From: DYQY01 sp964643725 | GTDB lineage: Bacteria > Margulisbacteria > Riflemargulisbacteria > GWF2-35-9 > DYQY01 | DNA: 64,000 bases | NCBI GenBank assembly: GCA_964643725.1 | Contig: CAZXTL010000007.1 | Span: 1 to 64,000, forward strand | Reading direction: 5' to 3' | In this document: positions 42,229-51,590 of the stretch, in pieces | Numbering within the stretch: the stretch's first letter is position 1 | How the letters are laid out: each line of letters starts with the position of its first letter | Position numbers and translations under genes: made by a program | Notes under the pieces: generated by a model | Database searches by the model: none | What the model saw: only the letters and a program-made list of their open reading frames with translations | What the model was told of the DNA's origin: nothing

Positions 42229-44619
42229 ATGGTAAAAAATCTTGTAATTGTAGAATCACCAGCTAAAGCAAAAACCATCTCTAAATATTTGAGTAGTGAT
42301 TATGTTGTTAAAGCGTCAATGGGACATATTATTGATTTACCTGCTAAAGAGCTAGGTGTTGATGTAGAGAATAACTTTACTCCAACGTATGAAGTATCCA
42401 AAGAAAAGAAGAAAATAGTCACAGAACTTAAAGAATTAGCTAAAAATGCTGAGAAAATATGGCTAGCAACCGACGAAGATAGAGAGGGAGAGGCCATCTC
42501 TTGGCATATTCAAACTGCCTTAAAAATCAAAGATGCTGATTATGAAAGAATCGTTTTTCATGAAATAACCAAAACAGCCATATTAAAAGCTATAGACAAC
42601 CCTAGAAAAATTGATCTTAATCTAGTAAATGCGCAACAAGCTAGAAGAGTAATCGATAGGCTTGTTGGTTACAAACTATCGCCATTACTTTGGAAAAAAA
42701 TAAGAAAAGGACTAAGTGCGGGCAGAGTTCAATCAGTTGCAGTTAGATTTGTTGTTGAAAGAGAAGAAGAAATACAAAAGTTTAACACAAAAGAACAATG
42801 GAAAGTTAAAGGACTTGGGCTACACTCACAAAAGAATATACCTCTTACATTAAGCTCTATAGCTAGTAAAAAAGCAGAAATAACAGACATTGAACAAGTT
42901 AAAAATATTATTAATGAGATCTTCTCGAATCCAAACATTAAAGAAACAACTAATGAAAAAACAAACAATAAAGAAATTGAAATAACCATACCTAAGGATT
43001 TTCTGTTTAAAGTATTAGATGTAAAGAAAACAATGAGCAGAAGAAGTCCTTCAGTGCCTTTTACAACATCAACACTTCAACAAGAAGCACATAGAAAATT
43101 TGGCCTACCAGTTGCAATTACAATGAAATTAGCACAGCAACTTTACGAAGGTATAGACATGGACAATGATAGAATTGCACTTATTACCTATATGAGAACT
43201 GACTCTCTTAATATATCAGCAGAATCGTTAGATCAAATAAGTGGCTATATTAAGAAAACTATGGGAGAAAATTATTCACTATCGAAACACAGAGAGTTTA
43301 AAACAAAATCAAAAGGAGCTCAAGAAGCTCACGAAGCTATTAGACCAATTAATATTAACATAACCCCAGATTCTCTTAGCGATAAACTAGATAAAGATTT
43401 ACTAAAGCTTTATACCTTAATTTGGAAAAGAACAGTAGCTACACAGATGCCTGAAGCTGAAATCGAAAACACTGTTATTAGTCTTTCTCCTGAGAATAAC
43501 AATAAATATGGATTTGAAACCATTGGTAAAATAATAAAATTTGATGGATTTATGAAGCTCTACATAGAAGATACTGATGATGAAAAAGAAGATGAGGAAG
43601 ATCATATCCTTCCAGATATCAAGGTAAACGACAAAGTCCCAGTAAAGTCTATGGATGCACTTCAAACGTTTACAAAACCTCCGGCGCGTTATACTGAAGC
43701 TTCTCTCGTCAAAAAGCTAGAAAGCGAAGGAATAGGGCGACCATCAACCTATGCACCGACAATATCAACTATCATAACTAGAGGTTATATAGAGAAAGAT
43801 AAAAAATATCTTTTTCCAACTGAAATAGCATTCGTAGTAACTAATTTCTTAAAAGAATATTTCCAAGACATTATCAGTTATAAATTTACTGCAAATATTG
43901 AAGAAGCTTTTGATGACATCTCTATTGGTAAAACCGAGTGGGTTTCAATGATTAAAGATTTCTATCTGCCATTTGAAAAACAGCTAGACCATACTTATAA
44001 AACAGCCAAAAGACAAGTAGAAGAAACTGATAAAATTTGTCCAAAATGTCAAAACCCAATGGTTATTAAATTAAGTAAATATGGCAAGTTTCTCTCTTGT
44101 TCTAATTTCCCTGAATGTAAACATGCAGAGCCAATAGAAGGTGAAGCAGGAACAACAGCACCAGCTCAAGAAAACGAAAAAATATATGAAGAAAAATGCC
44201 CTACTTGTGGGAAGGACATGATTTATAAACAAGGACGTTTTGGTGAATTTATAGCTTGTGTAGATTATCCTAAATGCAAAACAACCAAGAAAATCATCAA
44301 AGAAAAAAGCTCCTCAGATGAAAATGGTGAAGTTTCTAATAACACTAAAATATCAGAAGAAAAATGTCCTAATTGCGGCAAAGACATGGTCTATAAACAG
44401 GGTCGTTTTGGCGAATTCTTATCTTGTTCAGATTATCCAGCATGCAAAACAATAAAGTCTGATAAAAAAGTGATTAAAGAAAAAGGTTGCCCAGAAGACA
44501 AGGGTGATATTATTGAAAAAAGAACAAGAACTGGTAAAATATTTTTTGGTTGCGAAAATTATCCTAAATGTAAATATGCAGTTTGGAATATAGAAGATCT
44601 GGATATAAAAAATGAATAA
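42229..44619 (+). CDS. topA: DNA topoisomerase I
   Basis: A 796-residue type IA topoisomerase that relaxes negative supercoils. The TOPRIM opening LVIVESPAKAKTISKYL, ATDEDREGEAISWH and the active-site region ITYMRTDS are intact. The C-terminus has four zinc-ribbon repeats (about 600-790): three with complete CPxC...C..FPEC/YPKC/YPAC sets, and a fourth (GCPEDKGDI...CENYPKC) that lacks the second Cys of the first pair. The ATG is 13 nt from AAGGAG, an unusually long spacing. Confidence 0.95.
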   Translation: MVKNLVIVESPAKAKTISKYLSSDYVVKASMGHIIDLPAKELGVDVENNFTPTYEVSKEKKKIVTELKELAKNAEKIWLATDEDREGEAISWHIQTALKIKDADYERIVFHEITKTAILKAIDNPRKIDLNLVNAQQARRVIDRLVGYKLSPLLWKKIRKGLSAGRVQSVAVRFVVEREEEIQKFNTKEQWKVKGLGLHSQKNIPLTLSSIASKKAEITDIEQVKNIINEIFSNPNIKETTNEKTNNKEIEITIPKDFLFKVLDVKKTMSRRSPSVPFTTSTLQQEAHRKFGLPVAITMKLAQQLYEGIDMDNDRIALITYMRTDSLNISAESLDQISGYIKKTMGENYSLSKHREFKTKSKGAQEAHEAIRPININITPDSLSDKLDKDLLKLYTLIWKRTVATQMPEAEIENTVISLSPENNNKYGFETIGKIIKFDGFMKLYIEDTDDEKEDEEDHILPDIKVNDKVPVKSMDALQTFTKPPARYTEASLVKKLESEGIGRPSTYAPTISTIITRGYIEKDKKYLFPTEIAFVVTNFLKEYFQDIISYKFTANIEEAFDDISIGKTEWVSMIKDFYLPFEKQLDHTYKTAKRQVEETDKICPKCQNPMVIKLSKYGKFLSCSNFPECKHAEPIEGEAGTTAPAQENEKIYEEKCPTCGKDMIYKQGRFGEFIACVDYPKCKTTKKIIKEKSSSDENGEVSNNTKISEEKCPNCGKDMVYKQGRFGEFLSCSDYPACKTIKSDKKVIKEKGCPEDKGDIIEKRTRTGKIFFGCENYPKCKYAVWNIEDLDIKNE

Positions 44620-44722
44620 ATTTAAAGCATTTAAAACCTATATTTTTAATAATATTGGATTAAAAGTTTTATCTATAATGCTTGCAATATTACTTTGGTT
44701 TGTTGCAAGGATAAATTCATAA
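44612..44722 (+). CDS. YbbR/CdaR-like N-terminal membrane miniprotein (36 aa)
   Basis: A 36-residue reading frame, MNKFKAFKTYIFNNIGLKVL then SIMLAILLWFVARINS. The NNIGLKVLSIMLAILLWFVA pattern is like the N-terminal membrane anchor of CdaR (YbbR) proteins, but the YbbR repeat domains are missing and the gene stops right after the membrane segment. The ATG overlaps the topA stop (ATGAATAA) and the stop is 1 nt before panC, so it fills the gap exactly, which favours a real gene. It might be a remnant of cdaR. Confidence 0.65.
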   Translation: MNKFKAFKTYIFNNIGLKVLSIMLAILLWFVARINS

Positions 44723-44723
44723 A

Positions 44724-45575
44724 ATGGAAATAATCAAGAGTACTCTTGATTACAATAATTTCTATAAAAATAAATTAAAAGACAAAACAATTGGTTTCGT
44801 ACCAACAATGGGTTATCTCCATGACGGACATATCTCCTTAATTAAAGAATCTACAAACAATAACCAAATCACAGTAGTAAGTATTTTTGTTAACCCAACT
44901 CAATTTGGAAAGGGTGAAGATTACAATTCATATCCAAGAAACGAAGAGAATGATATAAAGCTACTAATACAAAATAACGTGGATGTTCTTTTTATGCCAC
45001 CAGTTAATGAGATATATCCTGAAGGACACACTTCAATAATTGAACTTAACCTAAATAAAGATTTCTTTAGTAAACTTTGTGGCAAGTATAGACCAGGTCA
45101 CTTTAATGGGGTAGGGCTAATAGTTATGAAGCTCTTTTCAATAATTAAAGCAGATAATGCCTACTTTGGACTTAAGGACTATCAGCAATACTTACTTATA
45201 AAGGATTTAGCTGCTAACTTTTATCCTAGCACAACAGTGTTTGGCCTTGATACAGTAAGAGAAAAGAGTGGACTAGCTATGAGCTCCAGGAATAGTTACT
45301 TAACTTCTGGACAACGACTATTAGCTTCTTCTATCTTCAATAACTTAGTTCTTATGAGTAATAAAATAAAAAAAGACAAAAATATCAATCAAGAAGAACT
45401 TAGCAAAGAATTTGAATTATCCTTAAAAAATATTTCTAATGAATTCAAATTACAATATTTTGAAATTTATGATGATGAGTTAAATACGATAACTACTTAT
45501 CAATCTAAAAAAACATTTATTGGGGTAGCAATATATTTAAATAATGTCAGATTAATTGATAATATAATCTTTTAA
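44724..45575 (+). CDS. panC: pantothenate synthetase
   Basis: A 283-residue enzyme joining pantoate and beta-alanine with ATP. The HIGH-type motif is MGYLHDGHISLI (residues 29-40), with FVNPTQFG and FGLKDYQQYLLI further along, then MSSRNSYL. It starts 1 nt after the miniprotein stop and overlaps the next gene by one base. panB and panD are not in the window. Confidence 0.95.
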   Translation: MEIIKSTLDYNNFYKNKLKDKTIGFVPTMGYLHDGHISLIKESTNNNQITVVSIFVNPTQFGKGEDYNSYPRNEENDIKLLIQNNVDVLFMPPVNEIYPEGHTSIIELNLNKDFFSKLCGKYRPGHFNGVGLIVMKLFSIIKADNAYFGLKDYQQYLLIKDLAANFYPSTTVFGLDTVREKSGLAMSSRNSYLTSGQRLLASSIFNNLVLMSNKIKKDKNINQEELSKEFELSLKNISNEFKLQYFEIYDDELNTITTYQSKKTFIGVAIYLNNVRLIDNIIF

Positions 45576-46834
45576 TGAGCTTAACATACGACTTAATAAT
45601 AATCGGAGGTGGACCAGCTGGCATGATAGCTGGAATCTCAGCTAAAACTAATTGCGCAGATGCCAAAATATTAATTTTGGAAAAAAACGATTCCTGCGGT
45701 AAAAAATTATTAATTACTGGAAATGGAAGATGCAATCTTACCACAGCCAATATTGATATCAATCTATTCATGGAACAGCTTGGAAAGAAAGGAAAATGGA
45801 TGAGGGATGCACTCAATGCGTTTCCTGTTGACGCTACAATCGATTTTTTTACTAATTTAGGCATTGCACTTCATGTAGAAGGCGAAAATCGCATTTTCCC
45901 TACAACAGAAAACGCAGTATTTGTCAGAGATAAATTAATTAGGAAATTGAAAGATCTTAATGTTGAAATTAAATATACTTCTTCAGTTAAACAAATTACT
46001 AATGATAATAATGAATTTATAATTATAACCAAAGATAACAGTAAGTATGTTGCTAATAATTTGTTAATTACCACAGGTGGTCTTTCCTATCCAACAACAG
46101 GAAGTACTGGTGATGGTTATATTTTAGCTGAAAAACTTGGGCACTCAATAATTAAACCAACTGCTGCATTAACAAGTTTAAAAACAAATGAGCAATGGAT
46201 CAAAGAATTAGCAGGAATATCCTTGAACGATGTTAAAGTTGAGGTATTCCAAGATAATCTTAAACAAGAAGAACGCTTTGGAGATATTCTATTTACCCAT
46301 ACAGGACTCAGTGGACCATTGATTTTTAATTTAAGCAAAAACATTCATCACCTTACGAATAAGAAATCAGAACCTATTAGTTTGCAAATCGATACTCTCT
46401 ATAAAGAGAATCATCAACAGCTAGACCTGAGACTTCAAAAAATTTGCCAAGGGAAATGGAAGAAATCGCTGAAAACCTTTATGCAAGAGCTAATGCCAGC
46501 TAAAATGGCTGAAGTATTTATTGAGTTTCATCACCTTGATCCGAACAAACAGATAGCTAGTATTCTAAAAGAGGAACGTAAACTTATTATTAATTCACTT
46601 AAACAAATAATCGTCACCTTAGGTGGCGTTGATGGATTCGAGAAAGCAACTATTACCTCAGGGGGTGTGAATCTAAAAGAAATTAACCCTAAAACTATGG
46701 AATCAACAATAATACCTAATCTATATTTTTCTGGAGAAATACTAGATATAGATGGTCCTACTGGCGGTTATAATCTTCAAATAGCTTGGAGTACAGGTTA
46801 TTTAGCAGGAAAAAGTATTATCTGTAATTATTAA
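45575..46834 (+). CDS. HI0933/YhiN-type flavoprotein (aminoacetone oxidase family)
   Basis: A 419-residue FAD-binding protein. The Rossmann motif LIIGGGPAGMIAG (8-20) is followed by GNGRCNLTTAN, TTGGLSYPTTGSTGDGY and the C-terminal LYFSGEILDIDGPTGGYNLQ. It belongs to the HI0933-like family, whose role is poorly known; the YhiN member was named for its sequence similarity rather than proven function. Start coupled to panC; the end overlaps yajQ by 17 bp on the other strand. Confidence 0.9.
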   Translation: MSLTYDLIIIGGGPAGMIAGISAKTNCADAKILILEKNDSCGKKLLITGNGRCNLTTANIDINLFMEQLGKKGKWMRDALNAFPVDATIDFFTNLGIALHVEGENRIFPTTENAVFVRDKLIRKLKDLNVEIKYTSSVKQITNDNNEFIIITKDNSKYVANNLLITTGGLSYPTTGSTGDGYILAEKLGHSIIKPTAALTSLKTNEQWIKELAGISLNDVKVEVFQDNLKQEERFGDILFTHTGLSGPLIFNLSKNIHHLTNKKSEPISLQIDTLYKENHQQLDLRLQKICQGKWKKSLKTFMQELMPAKMAEVFIEFHHLDPNKQIASILKEERKLIINSLKQIIVTLGGVDGFEKATITSGGVNLKEINPKTMESTIIPNLYFSGEILDIDGPTGGYNLQIAWSTGYLAGKSIICNY

Positions 46835-47309
46835 ACTGTAAAACAACGCCAAAATCTTCAGCTCTTAACACTTGTATAACAGTTTGTAGTTCATCTTTCT
46901 TGGCAGCAGTTACTTTTAATTTATCTGCGTTAATCTGAGACTTTACTTTATATTTACCGTCCCTAATAAATTTACTTATTTCTTTTAGTTTTTCAGAGGT
47001 TAGTCCTTGTTTAATGTTAATCGTTTGCTTAACATTACCGCCTAGAGATTGAGTAATACCTTGAGGATCTAGAAATTTAATATGAATTTCTCTCTTAATC
47101 ATTTTATTCTCAAGAATATCTATCAGATTTGCCATCCTAGTATCATCATCTGCAGTAAGTTCTAATGATGTTTCTTTTCTTTGAATATCTGCACAACTGC
47201 CTTTAAAGTCAAAACGAGTTGTAACTTCTTTCATAGCCATATTAATAGCATTATCCATCTCACTAAGATCGACTTCGGAAACAATATCAAATGATGAATC
47301 TTTACTCAT
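46818..47309 (-). CDS. yajQ: YajQ-family nucleotide-binding protein
   Basis: A 163-residue YajQ: SFDIVSEVDLSEMDNAINM at the N-terminus, and GGNVKQTINIKQGL in the second half. Members bind nucleotides, including c-di-GMP in some species, and RNA. TATAAT lies 7 nt before the ATG with TTGCAT 16 bp above it, so the mRNA is probably leaderless. Divergent from prfC. Confidence 0.93.
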   Translation of the reverse strand: MSKDSSFDIVSEVDLSEMDNAINMAMKEVTTRFDFKGSCADIQRKETSLELTADDDTRMANLIDILENKMIKREIHIKFLDPQGITQSLGGNVKQTINIKQGLTSEKLKEISKFIRDGKYKVKSQINADKLKVTAAKKDELQTVIQVLRAEDFGVVLQFNNYR

Positions 47310-47316
47310 ATTTACT

Positions 47317-47344
47317 ATTATAATAAGTGATTAGAAAAATGCAA
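47317..47344 (-). promoter_or_regulatory. yajQ promoter, leaderless type
   Basis: On the minus strand, TTGCAT (47339-47344), a 16-bp spacer and a perfect TATAAT (47317-47322), then AGTAAAT (7 nt) and ATG at 47309. Confidence 0.7.
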
Positions 47345-47362
47345 TGCAATAATCATAGTGAT

Positions 47363-47391
47363 TTTACAAATTATTATATACATAATACAAT
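47363..47391 (+). promoter_or_regulatory. prfC promoter, near-leaderless type
   Basis: TTTACA (47363-47368), 17 bp and TACAAT (47386-47391), 9 nt before the ATG at 47401. It is divergent to the yajQ promoter in a 91-bp gap; both predict a leader of 0-3 nt. Confidence 0.65.
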
Positions 47392-47400
47392 TCATAAGTT

Positions 47401-48993
47401 ATGTCATTAGAAACAGAAATACAACGACGAAGAACCTTTGCCATTATCAGTCATCCGGATGCTGGCAAAACAACTATAACCGAAAAATTACTGCTATTCG
47501 GAGGAGCAATCCAACAAGCAGGGGCTGTTAAAGCAAAAAAAACAGCAAAGTATACAACTTCCGACTGGATGGAACTAGAAAAGGAAAGAGGAGTTTCTGT
47601 TTCAACGTCTGTAATGTGCTTTGAATACAAAGACCATATAATTAATCTCTTAGACACTCCTGGTCACGCAGACTTTAGCGAAGATACCTACAGAACTCTC
47701 TCAGCAGTTGACTCAGTTCTTATGATGATAGACTCGGTAAAAGGAGTAGAATCCAGAACAAAGAAATTAATGGAAGTATGCAAGCAAAGAGATATTCCAG
47801 TAATCACCTTTATTAATAAAATGGACAGAGAAGGGATGAACCCTTTTGACTTACTCGATAATATTGAGAAGGAGCTTGATATACAAGCTACTCCCATGAC
47901 CTGGCCAATAAGCATGGGAAAAACATTTAAAGGAATATACAATATCTACAAGAAACAATTCCTAAAATTTGACACAGACACTAAATCCTTTGTAGCCATT
48001 GATGTAAACAATATTCATGACTCAAATTTTATTTCACTTATTAATGAAAATAATCATACTAAACTTATTGAAGATTTAGAAATGATTAATGGCGCTGTTG
48101 AACCATTTGATATGGGATTATATAAAGATGGACTTCAAACCCCTGTATACTTTGGAAGTGCTATTAATAATTTTGGTGTTCTAGACTTATTAGAAGCTAT
48201 GCTTTCCATAGCACCACCACCTCAACCAGCACCAGCAATAGAAAGAGTTGTATACCCAAACGAAGAAAAAGTTACTGGTCTTGTATTTAAAATACATGCC
48301 AACATGGACCCTAAACACAGAGACCGAATAGCATTTATGAGAATCAACTCAGGAGTTTTCACTAGAGGGATGAAAGTAAAAAGCCACAGATTGGACAGAG
48401 ATATTAAAATAGCCAATCCTTTAACTTTTATGGCCCAAGACAGATCAATCACAGAAGAAGCGTATCCCGGTGATATCATAGGTATACACGATACAGGACT
48501 TATAAAAATAGGCGATTCTTTTACTGAAGGAGAACGTTTAACTTTTACTGGTATACCTAATTTTTCTCCTGAATTATTTAAAAAAGTAGTTGTTAAAAAC
48601 GCCCTTAGAAACAAACAACTTACGAAAGGACTCACACAATTACTTGAAGAAGGAGCTATTCAGCTTTTTAAGCAAGTATTAGATAACCAACTTGTTCTCG
48701 GTGCTGTGGGTGAACTTCAGTTTGATGTTGTTAAATTTAGGTTACAAAACGAATATGGCGCAGACTGTAACTATATTCCATACAATATAGCCTTTGCTTA
48801 TTGGATACAAGCTAATGAACAAGAATCAATTACTAGATTTATTTTTGAAAATAAACAATATTTAGCAATGGATCATTCCGAAAAACCTGTATACTTTTTT
48901 AGAGGCAATTGGGAAGTTGAGCATTTAAAAGAGCTGTACCCAAAAATTAAATTCTTTAAAACATCAGAGTGTAAAGAAAAAGACCTTGTATAA
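47401..48993 (+). CDS. prfC: peptide chain release factor 3
   Basis: A 530-residue RF3 GTPase that recycles RF1/RF2. The G motifs are ISHPDAGKTT, DTPGHADFS and TFINKMDREG; the insert ERGVSVSTSVMCFEY distinguishes RF3 from EF-G. Domain II starts near residue 300. It has its own promoter and no Shine-Dalgarno sequence. Confidence 0.95.
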   Translation: MSLETEIQRRRTFAIISHPDAGKTTITEKLLLFGGAIQQAGAVKAKKTAKYTTSDWMELEKERGVSVSTSVMCFEYKDHIINLLDTPGHADFSEDTYRTLSAVDSVLMMIDSVKGVESRTKKLMEVCKQRDIPVITFINKMDREGMNPFDLLDNIEKELDIQATPMTWPISMGKTFKGIYNIYKKQFLKFDTDTKSFVAIDVNNIHDSNFISLINENNHTKLIEDLEMINGAVEPFDMGLYKDGLQTPVYFGSAINNFGVLDLLEAMLSIAPPPQPAPAIERVVYPNEEKVTGLVFKIHANMDPKHRDRIAFMRINSGVFTRGMKVKSHRLDRDIKIANPLTFMAQDRSITEEAYPGDIIGIHDTGLIKIGDSFTEGERLTFTGIPNFSPELFKKVVVKNALRNKQLTKGLTQLLEEGAIQLFKQVLDNQLVLGAVGELQFDVVKFRLQNEYGADCNYIPYNIAFAYWIQANEQESITRFIFENKQYLAMDHSEKPVYFFRGNWEVEHLKELYPKIKFFKTSECKEKDLV

Positions 48994-48995
48994 TT

Positions 48996-49023
48996 TTGAC
49001 AATGTTCTAAATCTAACTATACT
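48996..49023 (+). promoter_or_regulatory. promoter of the membrane gene at 49030, leaderless type
   Basis: A perfect TTGACA (48996-49001), 16 bp, TATACT (49018-49023) and ATAATT (6 nt) before the ATG. The -35 box overlaps the end of the prfC gene's stop region. Confidence 0.7.
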
Positions 49024-49029
49024 ATAATT

Positions 49030-49503
49030 ATGCAAATAATTGATTTTAAAGAGCTAATATCCTTTATAGAAAACTCTCCAGAAAAATCTATTCCAAAATC
49101 CATATTAATTACAGAAATTAATAAAATGAAAAAAGATGCCGAAAACCACGTTCATAAAGCAGAAAAAAGGATATATATTTCCCTTTTCGCAACTGCTCTT
49201 TTTGTTTTTTCTAAAATATTATTGATAACGTATTACTATTTTCAAAAAGATATACCAATCCTTTTAAACCTTAATTTACTAGATATCTGTATACCATCTC
49301 TTCTTTGTATAGGACTCTACTATAAAAAAAAATCAGCTTCTCTTGGTTTATTGATTTACTATCTTATATCAACATACATCCACTTAGACATTCAAGGAAT
49401 CAATATTCTAAGATTTATTTTCATCTTTATTTATTCATATATATATATCCAAGGATACTTCGCAAGCATATCTTATCAAAAACATAAGATATTAGGTAAT
49501 TAA
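49030..49503 (+). CDS. hypothetical four-helix membrane protein
   Basis: A 157-residue protein I do not recognise. A charged N-terminal stretch of about 48 residues precedes four hydrophobic segments (about 50-72, 82-98, 105-122, 128-150). No motif suggests a transporter. It has its own promoter and is convergent with the LacI-type gene, whose stop overlaps by 4 bp. Confidence 0.7.
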   Translation: MQIIDFKELISFIENSPEKSIPKSILITEINKMKKDAENHVHKAEKRIYISLFATALFVFSKILLITYYYFQKDIPILLNLNLLDICIPSLLCIGLYYKKKSASLGLLIYYLISTYIHLDIQGINILRFIFIFIYSYIYIQGYFASISYQKHKILGN

Positions 49504-50468
49504 AGTCTTCCTACAGAGCCACCTATTACTAAAGAACTAGGGATTTTAATGTATTGCTGACATCCTAAAAGGTCTAAATATCTTTCTTTTAGAATCTGCA
49601 ACGCCTTTCTTCCTAAAAGTCTCTTATCACCAGTTGCTGTTGTAAGAGTAGGAGTAGGAGCATTAATAAATCGTGGTAATTTAATTGCGTCAAATCCGGT
49701 AATAGAAATATCTCCAGGAATGGTTAATCCATATCTCTCAGCAAATCTATAAAAATAATAAGCAAGAAGATCATTGCCACAAATAACAGCAGTTATGTGA
49801 GGCGAATGAGACATTATCTGATTAACAACTATTTCTACAGTATCATAATTTTCGTAATCTGCCACATATACCATTTCATCCTTAAAATATGGGTTGTTCT
49901 TAATAATTCCTCTAAGAAATTCGGTATTAATATAATCATTAGGATGATCACCGAGCAGCACTGCAATATTCCTATGTCCACAGCTAACTAAGTAATTAGA
50001 AAGCATCCCTCCAACCTCCTCACGCTCAATGTATACAGAGGTTACAGGAATATCCTCATGTGGAGGGCTACCGCATGATACTATAGGAACTCTATACTTT
50101 ATAAGTTTAGAATAATATTCGTCAGGTTGTTTGCCTAAAAATATAAATCCTTGCAAATTATGTATACTATAATAATCCATATCTAAATTTGTTAAAAATC
50201 TTGTTTGCAAATTCGACTCACCAGCTTCTGATAAAATGCCTTGAATTACCTCCCCATAGAATTCATTAGGGCATACATGCGAAAGATCAGAGACTACTAT
50301 CCCAAAATTTTGTATTTTATTTGTAAGTTTTGAATAGCCTTCCTTTTGAATCAAGGTATATATTTTTGACCTTACTTGTGTTGATATCTTATATGGTTTA
50401 TTTAAAGCTAAGGAAACTGTACTTTCAGAAACATCACATAAATTGGCTATTTCTTTTAATGTTTTCAT
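49500..50468 (-). CDS. LacI-family transcriptional regulator
   Basis: A 322-residue repressor-type protein. The helix-turn-helix TLKEIANLCDVSESTVSLAL is at residues 3-22 with a hinge to about 55, followed by a periplasmic-binding-like ligand domain (EVIQGILSEA, GFIFLGKQ, AVICGNDLLAYYFY, ISITGFDAIKLP). Ligand unknown; no sugar-catabolism genes are adjacent. AAGGAG is 5 nt upstream. A 14-nt motif (50496-50509) in its promoter region recurs upstream of the 52309-52722 gene at the same distance. Confidence 0.88.
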   Translation of the reverse strand: MKTLKEIANLCDVSESTVSLALNKPYKISTQVRSKIYTLIQKEGYSKLTNKIQNFGIVVSDLSHVCPNEFYGEVIQGILSEAGESNLQTRFLTNLDMDYYSIHNLQGFIFLGKQPDEYYSKLIKYRVPIVSCGSPPHEDIPVTSVYIEREEVGGMLSNYLVSCGHRNIAVLLGDHPNDYINTEFLRGIIKNNPYFKDEMVYVADYENYDTVEIVVNQIMSHSPHITAVICGNDLLAYYFYRFAERYGLTIPGDISITGFDAIKLPRFINAPTPTLTTATGDKRLLGRKALQILKERYLDLLGCQQYIKIPSSLVIGGSVGRL

Positions 50469-50495
50469 GAATTCTCCTTAAAGATTCGTTATATG

Positions 50496-50509
50496 ATAAG
50501 TTATCGTAA
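50496..50509 (-). promoter_or_regulatory. shared motif ATAAGTTATCGTAA, site 1
   Basis: ATAAGTTATCGTAA begins 28 nt upstream of the LacI-type start. With the preceding TATATG it makes an imperfect palindrome TATATGATAA-G-TTATCGTAA. Candidate operator for autoregulation. Confidence 0.45.
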
Positions 50510-50614
50510 GAGCAATAAAAAAATCCCATTCAATTTTTGAATAAACTTGAATGATATATTTGAATAAATTCGGGAAAAATATTATATAATAGAAATAGTA
50601 TAAGGCAGGTAGTA

Positions 50615-50944
50615 ATGAATAATTTACTTATCAACAAAATTGATAATCAAACAATTAATAATCCATATAATTATGTTCGCATTATAGAACCATTTAACCA
50701 AATGTTTTTTATAGAAGAGAATTTACAAAGAATACTTGCAAGATATATGCAAATTGAACAGCAAAAAAATCGAATTAATTTATCATTAAATTTTTCACCT
50801 AAAAAAATATTAAGTACAAATACAATAAGTTTTAAAATATTAGAAAATACACCTATAAATAGTGATACCCAAACGAATGTTAATATTTCGTTAACGGAAG
50901 AAAGCTCACTTAAGTTTTATGTAGAAGAAGGCGTTAGCGTTTAA
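50615..50944 (+). CDS. hypothetical protein (109 aa)
   Basis: I do not recognise this small soluble protein. It is Asn/Ile-rich with a predicted helix at about 32-55 (FFIEENLQRILARYMQIE) and a strand-rich second half (INLSLNFSPKKIL, SSLKFYVEEGVSV). TATAAT lies 24 nt upstream and AAGGCAGG serves as a weak ribosome binding site. It is divergent from the LacI-type gene and 68 bp before gmhA. Confidence 0.65.
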   Translation: MNNLLINKIDNQTINNPYNYVRIIEPFNQMFFIEENLQRILARYMQIEQQKNRINLSLNFSPKKILSTNTISFKILENTPINSDTQTNVNISLTEESSLKFYVEEGVSV

Positions 50945-51012
50945 TTAAAGTCTTTCAACATCATTAAACCCGTTATATGATATAATTCTACAAATTATCT
51001 AAGGAGATATTA

Positions 51013-51588
51013 ATGAACAAAATTATACTTGAATCCTTTAAAGACTCCATATTACTAAAAGAAAAAGTGCTTAATGATGATTCTTTACTCAAACAAATTG
51101 ATAAAGTAGCAAAACTTTGTATAGAATCACTTAAAAATGGGAATAAAATACTTCTTGCTGGGAACGGTGGTAGTGCTGCTGATGCCCAACATTTTGCTGC
51201 TGAACTTGTAGGCAGATTTTATCTTAATCGACCAGGGCTTGCAGCAATAGCACTAACAACTGATACTTCAATCATCACCTCAATAGGTAATGATTTTGGT
51301 TATGATCAAATATTCAAAAAACAAATAGAGGGACTAGGGAAAAAAGGAGACATATTTTTTGCCATCTCAACCAGCGGGAACTCGGAAAATATTATTCAAT
51401 CAATAAACGTCTGTAAAGATAAAGGGATCACTATAGTAGGACTTACTGGTAAAAATGGTGGAAAAATGAATGAAGTTTGTGATATAAATATTTGTATTCC
51501 TGGAAACATCACTCCTAGAATTCAAGAATGTCATGGTCTTATTATTCATATTATTTGTGAAATCATAGAAACAGAAATTTTTGGATAG
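51013..51588 (+). CDS. gmhA: sedoheptulose-7-phosphate isomerase
   Basis: A 191-residue SIS-domain protein converting sedoheptulose 7-phosphate to D-glycero-D-manno-heptose 7-phosphate, the first step to ADP-heptose for LPS core. GNGGSAADAQHFAAELVGRF and STSGNSENII are the GmhA signatures, and the metal-binding H..H residues near the C-terminus (CHGLIIHIICE) are present. AAGGAG precedes the ATG. hldE is 1.2 kb away on the other strand; gmhB and hldD are not seen here. Confidence 0.93.
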   Translation: MNKIILESFKDSILLKEKVLNDDSLLKQIDKVAKLCIESLKNGNKILLAGNGGSAADAQHFAAELVGRFYLNRPGLAAIALTTDTSIITSIGNDFGYDQIFKKQIEGLGKKGDIFFAISTSGNSENIIQSINVCKDKGITIVGLTGKNGGKMNEVCDINICIPGNITPRIQECHGLIIHIICEIIETEIFG

Positions 51589-51590
51589 TT

